Counted from the stretch's first letter, positions 1-7,466 are shown. The stretch: DNA of 11,962 nucleotides from Roseburia sp. (GCA_017547315.1 JAFYQA010000209.1:1-11962), one strand, 5' to 3'. Notes: generated by a model from the sequence alone, not told the origin. Translations and numbers: made by a program.

Positions 1-492
1 CAAAAAGCAAAGAAATATGGAATTACCGGTGTTATGCTTCCGTTCGTAAGAGGAAAAGAAGACCTTTGCAATTTAGAAGGTGCATTAGAAGCGGCAGGGG
101 CAAAGGATATGCGTGTTTTTGCTAAAATTGAAAACATGCTTGGCGTAGAAAAGGTAGAGGAACTGTTACCATTCTGTGATGAGATTATCATCGCGAGAGG
201 AGATTTGGGAAATGCTATGCCGTTGTGGGAACTTCCAGCAGTACAGGCTAAGATTGCTAAAGTCTGCAACGAAGCAGGTAAGCCATTTATGATTGTAACG
301 CAGATGCTTTCTTCAATGGAGAATTCTTCTGTACCGACAAGAGCAGAGGTGTCTGATGTATATCGCGCAGTAAGCGAAGGCGCAGCATCTGTTATGTTGA
401 CAGGAGAGACTGCAATCGGAAAATATCCGGTAGAATCCGTTGATTTTATGGTGAAGACAGTAACGGCTGCAGAAGCCTATGTGGGTATTTAG
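1..492 (+). CDS. pyk: Pyruvate kinase, C-terminal part (5' end outside window); short form without the C domain
   Basis: The open frame runs from base 1, so the gene starts upstream and 163 residues are visible. Pyruvate kinase converts phosphoenolpyruvate and ADP to pyruvate and ATP in the cytoplasm, the last step of glycolysis. The visible part is the second half of the TIM-barrel domain: KIEN at about 124-135, the signature ARGDLG at 193-210 (the Asp helps bind the divalent metal), TQMLSSM at 298-318 (the Thr of this motif is catalytic in the family), PTRAEVSDV at 334-360 and TGETAIGKYPVE at 400-435. The protein stops about 20 residues after this last motif, where full-length enzymes continue for over 100 residues with the allosteric C domain. 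No frameshifted remnant of that domain is visible downstream, and a terminator follows 65 bases later. It is therefore either a natural short pyruvate-kinase-like enzyme or an old truncation. The family is certain; the catalytic status is not. Confidence 0.9.
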   Translation, partial: QKAKKYGITGVMLPFVRGKEDLCNLEGALEAAGAKDMRVFAKIENMLGVEKVEELLPFCDEIIIARGDLGNAMPLWELPAVQAKIAKVCNEAGKPFMIVTQMLSSMENSSVPTRAEVSDVYRAVSEGAASVMLTGETAIGKYPVESVDFMVKTVTAAEAYVGI

Positions 493-556
493 GTCACAAT
501 TTTAGATGACTTTGATTTCGACATAATATGAATCTGTAAATGAATAAAAGTAGAGT

Positions 557-601
557 AATCCCTCGTTAGAATACCAATTCTAACGAGGGATTTTTGCTTT
601 T
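557..601 (+). terminator. Intrinsic terminator of the pyruvate kinase gene
   Basis: A perfect 14-bp stem (559-572 with 577-590) closes a four-base ACCA loop and can be extended by two A-T pairs. It is followed by TTTTTGCTTTT. This is a textbook Rho-independent terminator, 65 bases after the stop codon. Confidence 0.93.
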
Positions 602-633
602 ATAATTCTTAAATCAATCAAACGTTATGTTAG

Positions 634-678
634 TGTTACAATTTACTCGTCAGCCATGCTGACATGCAAATTATAACA
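634..678. repeat. 45-base imperfect palindrome (stem-loop)
   Basis: The arms are symmetric about base 656. TGTTAcAATTT (634-644) faces AAATTaTAACA (668-678), and the inner GTCAGC (649-654) faces GCTGAC (658-663) around a CAT loop. Seventeen of 21 positions pair. The long, nearly uninterrupted symmetry looks like a small palindromic repeat element or a structured RNA hairpin. It has no T-tract, so it is not a terminator. Flanking target duplications were not found. Confidence 0.6.
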
Positions 679-822
679 ATTCGCAGGCTCATTTAAAGTT
701 TTGTTGTACAAAAGGAGCCTACTCATTACTGAATCATATTTTTTCTACGTCAATCAGCAGGTGATTGTCGTGAGTATGAAAAGTAACATGTTAATTACTA
801 CACATATCAGAAAAATTGACCA

Positions 823-851
823 TTGGCAAAGTTTCGAGAATAAAGTATTAT
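823..851 (+). promoter_or_regulatory. Candidate sigma-A promoter of the transporter operon
   Basis: TTGGCA (823-828) and TATTAT (846-851) are separated by 17 bases, each one mismatch from consensus. Transcription would begin near 858, giving an untranslated leader of about 60 bases before the ATG at 919. A perfect TATAAT overlaps at 849-854 but has no well-spaced -35 box. Confidence 0.5.
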
Positions 852-918
852 AATAAATAAGAGTTGTCAATTATATTGGACGTGATGAATGACAAGCAAA
901 TTTACAAGGAGGAATAAA

Positions 919-3402
919 ATGGAACCAAAACAAAACAATGGAAATGTTATGGAAAAAGTGGCGCAGTTTATTGTGGATAAGAGAAACTTATTCTTTTTTA
1001 TTTACATAGCGGCTCTTATTTTCAGCATTTTTGCTATGAATTGGAAACAGGTAGAAACGGATGTGACGGTTTACCTAAACGAAGAATCGGAGACACGACA
1101 AGGGCTTACGACGATGAATGAATATTTTGCGATGTTTTCATCGGCACGTGTCATGGTTTGTAATGTAACTTATGATGAGGCAGAGGCACTTTATGATAAA
1201 ATCGTAGAGGTGGAAGGTGTTACGATGGTTGATTTTAGTAACAAACCGGAATCCTATAAAGATGCCTATGCATTGATGTCTGTTACTTTTGATGGGAAAG
1301 ATTTGGAGCAGGAGACGATTGATGCAGTAAGTGATATTAAGGAAATTTTAACTGGCTATGATTATGTAATAGATACCACGGTTGGTTATGACCAGGTAGC
1401 AGATCTTGGTGTACAGATGATGGAAATCATGGGATATGCTGTTGTGGTTATTGTTCTTGGTCTGGCATTAACTTCTACCGCCTATGCAGAGCTTCCTGTA
1501 CTAGGCTTAACCTTTGGTGCGGCCATACTCCTTGGTATGGGTACAAACTTTTTGCTTGGAAAAATTAGTTTCATTTCCGATTCCGTTGGTATGCTCTTAC
1601 AGTTAGCAATGGGTATCGACTATGGAATTATTTTAGTACATCGATTTAGTGCAGAGCGTGAATTTTTGCCGGCAAGAGAAGCTTGTATTAAGGCTTTGTC
1701 AAAAGCAATTCCGGAAATTTCGTCATCTTCCCTTACGACAATCGGTGGTTTGTTTGCACTTTCCTTTATGGACTTTGGCATCGGTAAGGACTTGGCTATT
1801 GTTTTGATTAAAGGAGTATTACTTATTTTGATTGCTGTATTTACTCTTATGCCAGGACTTTTGATGTTGTTTTCACCACTTATTGATAAAACCAGACATA
1901 AAAATTTATTGCCGGATGTGTCTTTTATTGGAAAATTTTGTGCAAAAGCAAAATGGATTATTACTCCTATTTTTGTACTAGTTCTTGTGGGGGCATTTTT
2001 CTTGTCAAATTCATGCCCATTTACATATTCTACAATGTCGCTTCGACGTGATAATATGAGTGAGCGTCAGGAAGCATATTTCAAAGTAAATGATATTTTT
2101 GGTACCACAAATATGATAGCGATTCTCGTTCCAACAGGTGACTATGATGCGGAAGCACAGATTTTGAGAGAATTAGAAGCTTGTCCGGAAGTAAAGTCTA
2201 CTATGGGTCTCGCTAATACAGAATTGATGGATGGTTATGTAATGACAGATTCTTTAAATGCAAGAGAACTGTCAGAAGTATTGGGGTTAGATTATGATGT
2301 AGTAGAAATGCTCTACATGATGTATGCAATGGAAGATGAACAAATTGGAAAATTAATAGATATGGATAGTTATCGTATACCAATGTTTGATTTGTTCTGT
2401 TTCTTGAAAGATACAGTGGAAACGAGCGGCTTGGCTTTAGATGGTGAAATGGCTGAAATGTTAAGTATGCTGGATATGGCGAAAGAACAGCTTCAGACAG
2501 AAGAGTATAGTCGTTTGGTAGTGTATGCAGACCTTCCGGACGAAGGGGAAGAGACATATGCATTTCTTGAAAAAATACATAAAATAGCCGATAAGCATTA
2601 TGATAAGCCGGTTTATGCGATTGGTAATTCTACCAGTTGTAGAGATTTAGGAAGTACTTTTGCAACAGATAATACGATTATCAGCATACTTTCTGTTGTA
2701 TTTGTTATGATGGTATTGTTATTTACATTTAAATCAGTTGGATTACCAGTGCTTCTCATCATAGTAATTCAAGGTGCGATTTGGATGAATTTCTCCTTCC
2801 CGACTCTTACGGATACACCGTTGTACTTCTTAGGTTATTTGATAGTAAGTTCTCTTCAGATGGGATGTAATATTGATTATGCGATTGTTATTTCCAGCCA
2901 TTTCAACGAGCAGAAAGGGCATCTTCCGGTTCAGGAAGCAATTGCAGTGGCGGTAAACAAGGCATTTCCAACCATACTTACCTCTGGTACGATTATGGCA
3001 GTTATGGGATTTTTATTAGGAGGAATTAGTACAGAGCCTACGAATGCAGTTATGGGTGAATGTATCGGTCGTGGTACGGTGATTTCCATGATTCTGGTAC
3101 TGTTTGTATTGCCGTGTATTCTTGTAATTGGTGATAAGATTATTGAACGAACCAGTTTTAAGATGAAGGGTGTGCCAGTATCCGAAATAGAAGAAATGGG
3201 TACGATGCATGTAAAAGGACATATGCATGGTTATGTTGAAGGTTATATTGAAGGTGAAGTAGATGCAATTGTGCGCGGTCGTGTGCATGCAGCGATTGTA
3301 TCAGATGGTTTAAACATCGATGTGCAGGAAGCAGATGAATTTGCAGCCGAAAAAGCAAAGAAGGATTATGCAGAAGGAGGTATTGGAAATGAAGTATCAT
3401 AA
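919..3402 (+). CDS. RND/MMPL-family (HAE3-like) membrane transporter
   Basis: An 827-residue membrane exporter of the RND superfamily, of the type that uses a cation gradient to extrude hydrophobic or amphiphilic molecules, often lipids. The start at 919 is chosen because AAGGAGG (906-912) sits six bases upstream; the longer frame from 889 has no ribosome binding site and would contain this one. The layout is two similar halves. TM1 (24-40), an extracytoplasmic loop (41-170) and TM2-TM6 (about 171-319) are followed by TM7 (about 345-363), a second loop (about 364-583) and TM8-TM12 (about 584-738). Each half has the TM4/TM10 motif with a membrane Asp: MGIDYG at 231-236 and GCNIDY at 649-654. 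The second loop holds a helical, Met-rich insertion (437-520). After TM12 comes a cytoplasmic tail with seven tandem four-residue units (764-791). The gene overlaps the next one by 14 bases, so the two products probably act together. The substrate is unknown. Confidence 0.9.
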   Translation: MEPKQNNGNVMEKVAQFIVDKRNLFFFIYIAALIFSIFAMNWKQVETDVTVYLNEESETRQGLTTMNEYFAMFSSARVMVCNVTYDEAEALYDKIVEVEGVTMVDFSNKPESYKDAYALMSVTFDGKDLEQETIDAVSDIKEILTGYDYVIDTTVGYDQVADLGVQMMEIMGYAVVVIVLGLALTSTAYAELPVLGLTFGAAILLGMGTNFLLGKISFISDSVGMLLQLAMGIDYGIILVHRFSAEREFLPAREACIKALSKAIPEISSSSLTTIGGLFALSFMDFGIGKDLAIVLIKGVLLILIAVFTLMPGLLMLFSPLIDKTRHKNLLPDVSFIGKFCAKAKWIITPIFVLVLVGAFFLSNSCPFTYSTMSLRRDNMSERQEAYFKVNDIFGTTNMIAILVPTGDYDAEAQILRELEACPEVKSTMGLANTELMDGYVMTDSLNARELSEVLGLDYDVVEMLYMMYAMEDEQIGKLIDMDSYRIPMFDLFCFLKDTVETSGLALDGEMAEMLSMLDMAKEQLQTEEYSRLVVYADLPDEGEETYAFLEKIHKIADKHYDKPVYAIGNSTSCRDLGSTFATDNTIISILSVVFVMMVLLFTFKSVGLPVLLIIVIQGAIWMNFSFPTLTDTPLYFLGYLIVSSLQMGCNIDYAIVISSHFNEQKGHLPVQEAIAVAVNKAFPTILTSGTIMAVMGFLLGGISTEPTNAVMGECIGRGTVISMILVLFVLPCILVIGDKIIERTSFKMKGVPVSEIEEMGTMHVKGHMHGYVEGYIEGEVDAIVRGRVHAAIVSDGLNIDVQEADEFAAEKAKKDYAEGGIGNEVS

Positions 3403-6124
3403 GTGGATGAAAAAAGCCGGTATGCTGGCACTTGTCGGTTGCTTGACAATACCTTGTATTTTTGTACCGGTTTATGCGGAAGAATCAAATACAGAAGTCG
3501 AAACAGAGAAAAATGTTTTTCCAGAGGATGCAATTTATCTTTCTACATCGGAGGATGTTTTGACATTGGCAGAAAATTGTATTGATGATGTATGGAGTTT
3601 GGGAAAAACAATCGTGCTGAACAATGATATTGATATGTCAGGTGTTGAATTTAAAGGGATTCCTACATTTGGTGGTACATTTTATGGTCAGGGATACTGT
3701 ATTTCGGGTATTCGTATAGAACACGAACAGACGGCAATGGGATTTTTTCGTTATGTTCAGAAAAAGGCAGTGATTGATAACTTGCAGATAGATGCAGTTA
3801 TCAGACCAACCGGAAGTGCAGATGCAATTGGTGCATTGGCGGGAGTGAACCGGGGGACAATTAAAAATTGTAGTTTTTCAGGAACTGTTTCCGGTAAAGA
3901 AAAGATAGGTGGTATTGTTGGATGGAATAAGATTACCGGCATTATTGAAAATTGTAGGACAGAAGGCGTTGTGTTCGGAGAACATTACATAGGTGGTATT
4001 GTTGGTGAAAATCAGGGTGTTGTTCGTCAATGTACCAATTTGGCGGAAGTAAATACGAAAGTGGAACACAATTCGCTATCGCTGGATATGACAGGCGGGG
4101 TAAGTTTAGAGAATGGTTCGATTTCCATGAAAGAAAGCTTGGATAATGCAACAAATATAGGCGGTATTGCAGGTACAAGCAGTGGTGTTATCCGCGAATG
4201 TATCAATCAGGCAAATGTCGGTTATCCCAAAATGGGTTACAATGTAGGTGGTATTGCGGGTTCACAAATCGGTTACATGGCAGATTGTGTGAACTATGCC
4301 CAGATAAATGGTTCGGACGGTGTAGGCGGTGTTGTAGGTCATTTTAAACCAAATGTAGTGTTAGAGTTTGGTGAAAATCCGATGGATACGATGAGCAAGG
4401 ACATGAAGAGAATGACCGCATCTATGAGAGATGTTATTGATGCCATGGAAGAAATGGATATGAGTTCTTCCGGTATAGATATGAGCAGTATGACAGATGC
4501 GTTGGATATTTTTGAAAATGGCATGAGCATGGATTTAGATTCCTTGTATGCTGCAATGAATGACATAAGTAATCTGTATAATGATGTGAATAATGAAATG
4601 ACAGAAATGACACAATCTATGGAAGGTATGACAACATCCATGGGAAATATGATGAATTCTATGACACAGATGATGATTAGCATGGAAACAATGATGAACA
4701 ACATGACGTCTATGAATTTAAGTATGGAATATGAGATTATTGATATATCCAGAGATGATAAGGAAAATAATACGATTGCTAAAGCATATCATTGCGAGAA
4801 TTATGGAATTGTAAATGGTGAAAATTATGTAGGTGGTATTGCAGGACTTGCAGCAGTGGAGAACACTAGTGTACAGGAGGACGCGGATACGAAGGGGGAA
4901 ATGTCTACGAATGGCGAAGTGGTGATGCGTCTGGTGATTCGTGATTGTAGAAATGCTGCAAAAATTGCTGCGACCAAAGAATGTGCCGGCGGCATTGTTG
5001 GAAGTATGGAAATTGGAGCTATTTTTAATAGTGTAAACAGCGGTAACATAGATTCGATGAATGCAGATTATGTCGGAGGTATTGCCGGTAAGAGCGATAC
5101 TATTATTCTAGACAGCAGCAGTAAATGTATTATAGCCGGAGCGAATTATGTTGGAGGTATTGCCGGATTTGGTACAGAGGTTTTTGATAGTTATGCATTT
5201 TCGGATATTGCTGCATATCAAAAATTAGCCGGTGGAATTTTGGGAAATACAGAGATTCTTCCGGATGATAATAAGGAACTGGTTCAGAATAATAAATATT
5301 ATTTAGTAGGAAAAAATCTCGGAGGAATTGATGGAATCAGTTATGATGGAGCAACAAACAGAATTTCGTTGGAAGAGTACCTTGCATTAGAAAATCTGGA
5401 TGAGGCATTTAAGACGGTTACCATTCGTTTTGAGATAGCGGGGCAGGAAGATGTTGTAGTAGCAATTCCTACTGGAGAATCGATGAAGTTATCAGAGGTT
5501 CCTATACTTGATGTGGAAGACAATCAGATATACGAGTGGCAGTATGAAAAACCCGTGGTTTCAAAAGTATTGGCTATGAATAAGGAAGAAGATATTTCTT
5601 ATCTATCGGAAAGTAAGCTGACGAATGTTTTGTTTAATCAGACTTATGAAGCTATATTTGATGCAAAAGATATGGTAACACAGGGTGAGAATAGAACAGA
5701 AGATAATCATTCTGTAATTTTGGCAGTGGGTGCATTCGATAAGGAAACCTCAGTTGAACTGAAAGATAAATTACAGGAAGAAAATCTTGTGAATGAACAT
5801 GTCGTAATTGAAAACTGGGAAGTTATGATTTCTAATATTGGAGTAGAAAAATTGCATTATCGTATACCAGAAGGAAAGGCAGCGGAAGATTTAATCCTTT
5901 ATGTAAAAGATGCTACTGGAACCTGGAGTGAGCGTGAATTTATGGTGGAGGGATCCTATATTATATTTGCCTTTACGGATGGAGAGATTGGCTTTGCATT
6001 AGAAGAAAAAACTGGCAGTATTCTTGCGGAAAATGCTGCGGCTGTAATTGCAATTGCAGCAGGTGCAGTATGTATATTGGTGTTTGCCATAAAGAAAAAG
6101 AATCGTGCAAAGAATAAAAAGTAA
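3389..6124 (+). CDS. Secreted, membrane-anchored GLUG-repeat protein with methionine-rich coiled coil
   Basis: A 911-residue surface protein. The start at 3389 is supported by AGAAGGAGG (3372-3380) eight bases upstream and by the signal peptide it creates: Lys-rich start, hydrophobic core 11-28, likely cleavage after VYA at 30. Repeats with the core GGI(V/A)G, typical of GLUG motifs, occur at about 174, 202, 258, 287 and 313, and again at 482, 534, 563, 589, 615 and 645. A less exact unit lies at 147. Between the two blocks, residues 332-446 contain 29 methionines in 115 residues; from 404 to 446 Met fills 13 successive heptad core positions. Residues 675-870 resemble two non-repeat, probably beta-rich domains. 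A C-terminal membrane helix (883-900) precedes a basic tail (KKKNRAKNKK), so the bulk faces outside. It probably serves as a surface adaptor or scaffold for the transporter encoded immediately upstream, with which it overlaps by 14 bases. The molecular function is unknown. Confidence 0.88.
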   Translation: MKYHKWMKKAGMLALVGCLTIPCIFVPVYAEESNTEVETEKNVFPEDAIYLSTSEDVLTLAENCIDDVWSLGKTIVLNNDIDMSGVEFKGIPTFGGTFYGQGYCISGIRIEHEQTAMGFFRYVQKKAVIDNLQIDAVIRPTGSADAIGALAGVNRGTIKNCSFSGTVSGKEKIGGIVGWNKITGIIENCRTEGVVFGEHYIGGIVGENQGVVRQCTNLAEVNTKVEHNSLSLDMTGGVSLENGSISMKESLDNATNIGGIAGTSSGVIRECINQANVGYPKMGYNVGGIAGSQIGYMADCVNYAQINGSDGVGGVVGHFKPNVVLEFGENPMDTMSKDMKRMTASMRDVIDAMEEMDMSSSGIDMSSMTDALDIFENGMSMDLDSLYAAMNDISNLYNDVNNEMTEMTQSMEGMTTSMGNMMNSMTQMMISMETMMNNMTSMNLSMEYEIIDISRDDKENNTIAKAYHCENYGIVNGENYVGGIAGLAAVENTSVQEDADTKGEMSTNGEVVMRLVIRDCRNAAKIAATKECAGGIVGSMEIGAIFNSVNSGNIDSMNADYVGGIAGKSDTIILDSSSKCIIAGANYVGGIAGFGTEVFDSYAFSDIAAYQKLAGGILGNTEILPDDNKELVQNNKYYLVGKNLGGIDGISYDGATNRISLEEYLALENLDEAFKTVTIRFEIAGQEDVVVAIPTGESMKLSEVPILDVEDNQIYEWQYEKPVVSKVLAMNKEEDISYLSESKLTNVLFNQTYEAIFDAKDMVTQGENRTEDNHSVILAVGAFDKETSVELKDKLQEENLVNEHVVIENWEVMISNIGVEKLHYRIPEGKAAEDLILYVKDATGTWSEREFMVEGSYIIFAFTDGEIGFALEEKTGSILAENAAAVIAIAAGAVCILVFAIKKKNRAKNKK
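4598..4726 (+). repeat. Methionine heptad coiled-coil segment inside the GLUG protein
   Basis: Residues 404-446 carry Met at 404, 407, 411, 414, 418, 421, 425, 428, 432, 435, 439, 442 and 446, a strict 3-4-3-4 spacing over six heptads. Additional Met sits at 422, 429 and 436. The same register can be followed back to 365 with Met, Leu, Phe, Ile, Tyr and Val, apart from one 4-4 step at 379-383. A shorter Met-rich helix (332-356) precedes it, separated by SSSG. Confidence 0.85.
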
Positions 6125-6143
6125 TTTCAGGCAAGGAGCTGAA

Positions 6144-6197
6144 ATGGTGTGGATAGATAAAAGGTGGGATACTTTAATCCCTCCTTTTATCATATAG
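6144..6197 (+). CDS. Possible 17-residue leader peptide ORF
   Basis: AAGGAG (6133-6138) lies five bases before an ATG at 6144 that opens 17 codons ending at TAG 6195-6197. The product would be MVWIDKRWDTLIPPFII, with two Trp. The coding part lies directly over the intergenic hairpin and ends 11 bases before the start codon of the next gene, so its translation could open the hairpin and couple the two genes. Whether it is translated is unproven; conservation between relatives would decide. Confidence 0.35.
   Translation: MVWIDKRWDTLIPPFII
6156..6191 (+). promoter_or_regulatory. Strong intercistronic hairpin before the third operon gene
   Basis: A 15-bp stem with one T-T mismatch (6156-6170 with 6177-6191) closes a six-base loop. 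The 3' arm contains CCTTTTATC but no T-tract follows the stem, so it is more likely an RNA processing, stabilising or attenuation element than a plain terminator. A smaller hairpin, ATTTCAG/CTGAAAT (6124-6130 with 6139-6145), lies immediately upstream and places the AAGGAG of the small ORF in its loop. Confidence 0.65.
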
Positions 6198-6208
6198 GGG
6201 AAAGTTTT

Positions 6209-7402
6209 ATGAAGAAAAAACAATTAGTTATTATCATTGTGGCAGTTATCATTGTAATTTTAAGTGTCTGCATTGGAACAGGTGCTTTTTCGAAGGTAAG
6301 TGATGCGAAGCAAATTGCAGAAGCATTAAAGCCTGTTTTAGGAGCAAAAAACCAGTCTATGAACCTGAAAATAAATGCGGATATGAATGGAACAAGTATT
6401 TTGCTTGATTGTAATATCTATATGGTACAGGAAGAGGGAATCTCGTATTTGGTTCTGGAGCAGGAAGGGAATAAATTTTATATTGCAGATAATGTACTCT
6501 TCTTAGAAAATGGAAAAGCGTTTAAAATTGCAGGGGAAATGCAGAATCAGACGATATCATATCAGAATTTTTTGCCGCAAATATCAAAAATGTATGAGAT
6601 GCTTGAGATTACCACTACAGAAACAGAAAATGAGAAAAGCTATGAAATAAGTGTAACAGGCGAGCAAGTACAAGAGCTGTTGAAAGCTGTACCATCTATG
6701 ACAGAAATAGATTTCAGTATGATAAAAACTCTGCAAGTAAAGCTAATAACAAAAGAAACGGTTTTGGAACGTGTGGAATTGTTTGGAAAAGCAGATATAG
6801 AAAGTACATCAACGGAAATCAATATAATAGCTTCTAAATTTGAAATCTTGGAAGATGCTAATTCTGTTATTCCGGAAGTAGTAAAGTCAAGTGTTGCGAC
6901 GGTTGATAAGGAAAACTTGTTTAGTCTGACAGAGGATTTGTATCGACTGGTTCTGGCATTAGAGCCGTTTTTGGATAAGGAAAACTTGAATGGTACATTA
7001 AAACTGGTAGTTGACTGTGGACTGATTCAGACAAATGTCACCTTAAAGCTGTCGGAGTTAAAAACGCAGACGGGAAATAGTGGCATACAAATAAAGCCTG
7101 CAGATTTGGAAGCACTACCAGAAATGTTGGGATTGCTTTGTATGGAGGGTAATATTAGCTGTACTGAATGTAATGGAGAATATAGTTATAAATTGGTTTT
7201 GGATAAAGATACTATGAAAAAAATGGTACAGATGCTGATTCCGGGTGTGACTGCGGATACGCTGAATCTTGCAAAGGGGAGTGCGGAAATTATTTTAACA
7301 GAAAAACAAATTACACAAATGAAACTTTCAATAGAAGGAAATATAAATGCAATAATTACAGAAATACCGATGAGTGTTGGAGTCGTCTTTTGGTTTGAAT
7401 AG
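6209..7402 (+). CDS. Membrane-anchored two-domain protein, possibly LolA/LppX-like lipid carrier
   Basis: A 397-residue protein of unknown function. The start at 6209 has AGGGG (6196-6200) eight bases upstream and yields an N-terminal KKK followed by a very hydrophobic helix (6-22), so it is an extracytoplasmic protein held by an uncleaved anchor or signal. There is no lipobox. The rest is two related halves. ALKPVLGAKN...MNLKINADMN (39-60) matches ALEPFLDKEN...GTLKLVVDCG (250-271), and both halves later have a YE/YS strand, a short helix with a proline, and alternating strand patterns ending at about 212 and 397. Helix followed by antiparallel beta strands suggests a LolA/LppX/LprG-like hydrophobic-cavity fold, but this is inference from pattern only. 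In mycobacteria, LppX/LprG-type lipoproteins work with MmpL transporters, which would fit the RND transporter two genes upstream. The 15-base sequence GATAAGGAAAACTTG occurs twice, in frame, 69 bases apart (6905 and 6974). Confidence 0.72.
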   Translation: MKKKQLVIIIVAVIIVILSVCIGTGAFSKVSDAKQIAEALKPVLGAKNQSMNLKINADMNGTSILLDCNIYMVQEEGISYLVLEQEGNKFYIADNVLFLENGKAFKIAGEMQNQTISYQNFLPQISKMYEMLEITTTETENEKSYEISVTGEQVQELLKAVPSMTEIDFSMIKTLQVKLITKETVLERVELFGKADIESTSTEINIIASKFEILEDANSVIPEVVKSSVATVDKENLFSLTEDLYRLVLALEPFLDKENLNGTLKLVVDCGLIQTNVTLKLSELKTQTGNSGIQIKPADLEALPEMLGLLCMEGNISCTECNGEYSYKLVLDKDTMKKMVQMLIPGVTADTLNLAKGSAEIILTEKQITQMKLSIEGNINAIITEIPMSVGVVFWFE

Positions 7403-7411
7403 TAAAAAGAG

Positions 7412-7466
7412 AAAATTGTCCCAACTATGATTTGTTAAAATTATAGTTTGGGACAATTTTGTTTTA
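7412..7466. terminator. Bidirectional intrinsic terminator between convergent units
   Basis: A stem of 17 pairs with one bulged base (7412-7428 with 7443-7460) encloses a 14-base loop. The plus strand continues GTTTTA, and the minus-strand copy ends in TTTTCTCTTTTTA, so it could stop transcripts from both directions. It lies ten bases after the stop of the third operon gene. Confidence 0.85.

Larger units (their letters stand above)
602..888. other. Intergenic region with three stem-loops, no protein gene
   Basis: Apart from the palindrome at 634-678, two more hairpins follow. AGGCTC (685-690) can pair with GAGCCT (715-720), with an inner TTTTGT/ACAAAA hairpin at 699-713. ACGtCAATCA (747-756) pairs with TGATTGtCGT (762-771) around a five-base loop. 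All three lie upstream of the promoter proposed at 823-851, so they would not be in that transcript unless another promoter exists upstream. No riboswitch class was recognised. Confidence 0.5.

Noticed and set aside
889..918. Upstream extension of the transporter gene (ATG at 889) and a 10-codon ORF at 885-917
   Set aside because: Neither start has a ribosome binding site, and both run through the strong AAGGAGG that clearly serves the ATG at 919.
3320..3388. Longer start for the GLUG protein
   Set aside because: It would add a charged stretch ahead of an excellent signal peptide; the AGAAGGAGG site and signal sequence favour 3389.
4339..4704. 121-residue minus-strand ORF rich in Ile/Ser/Leu
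   Set aside because: It is the antisense shadow of the Met-rich coding stretch (CAT on the opposite strand), with no ribosome binding site.
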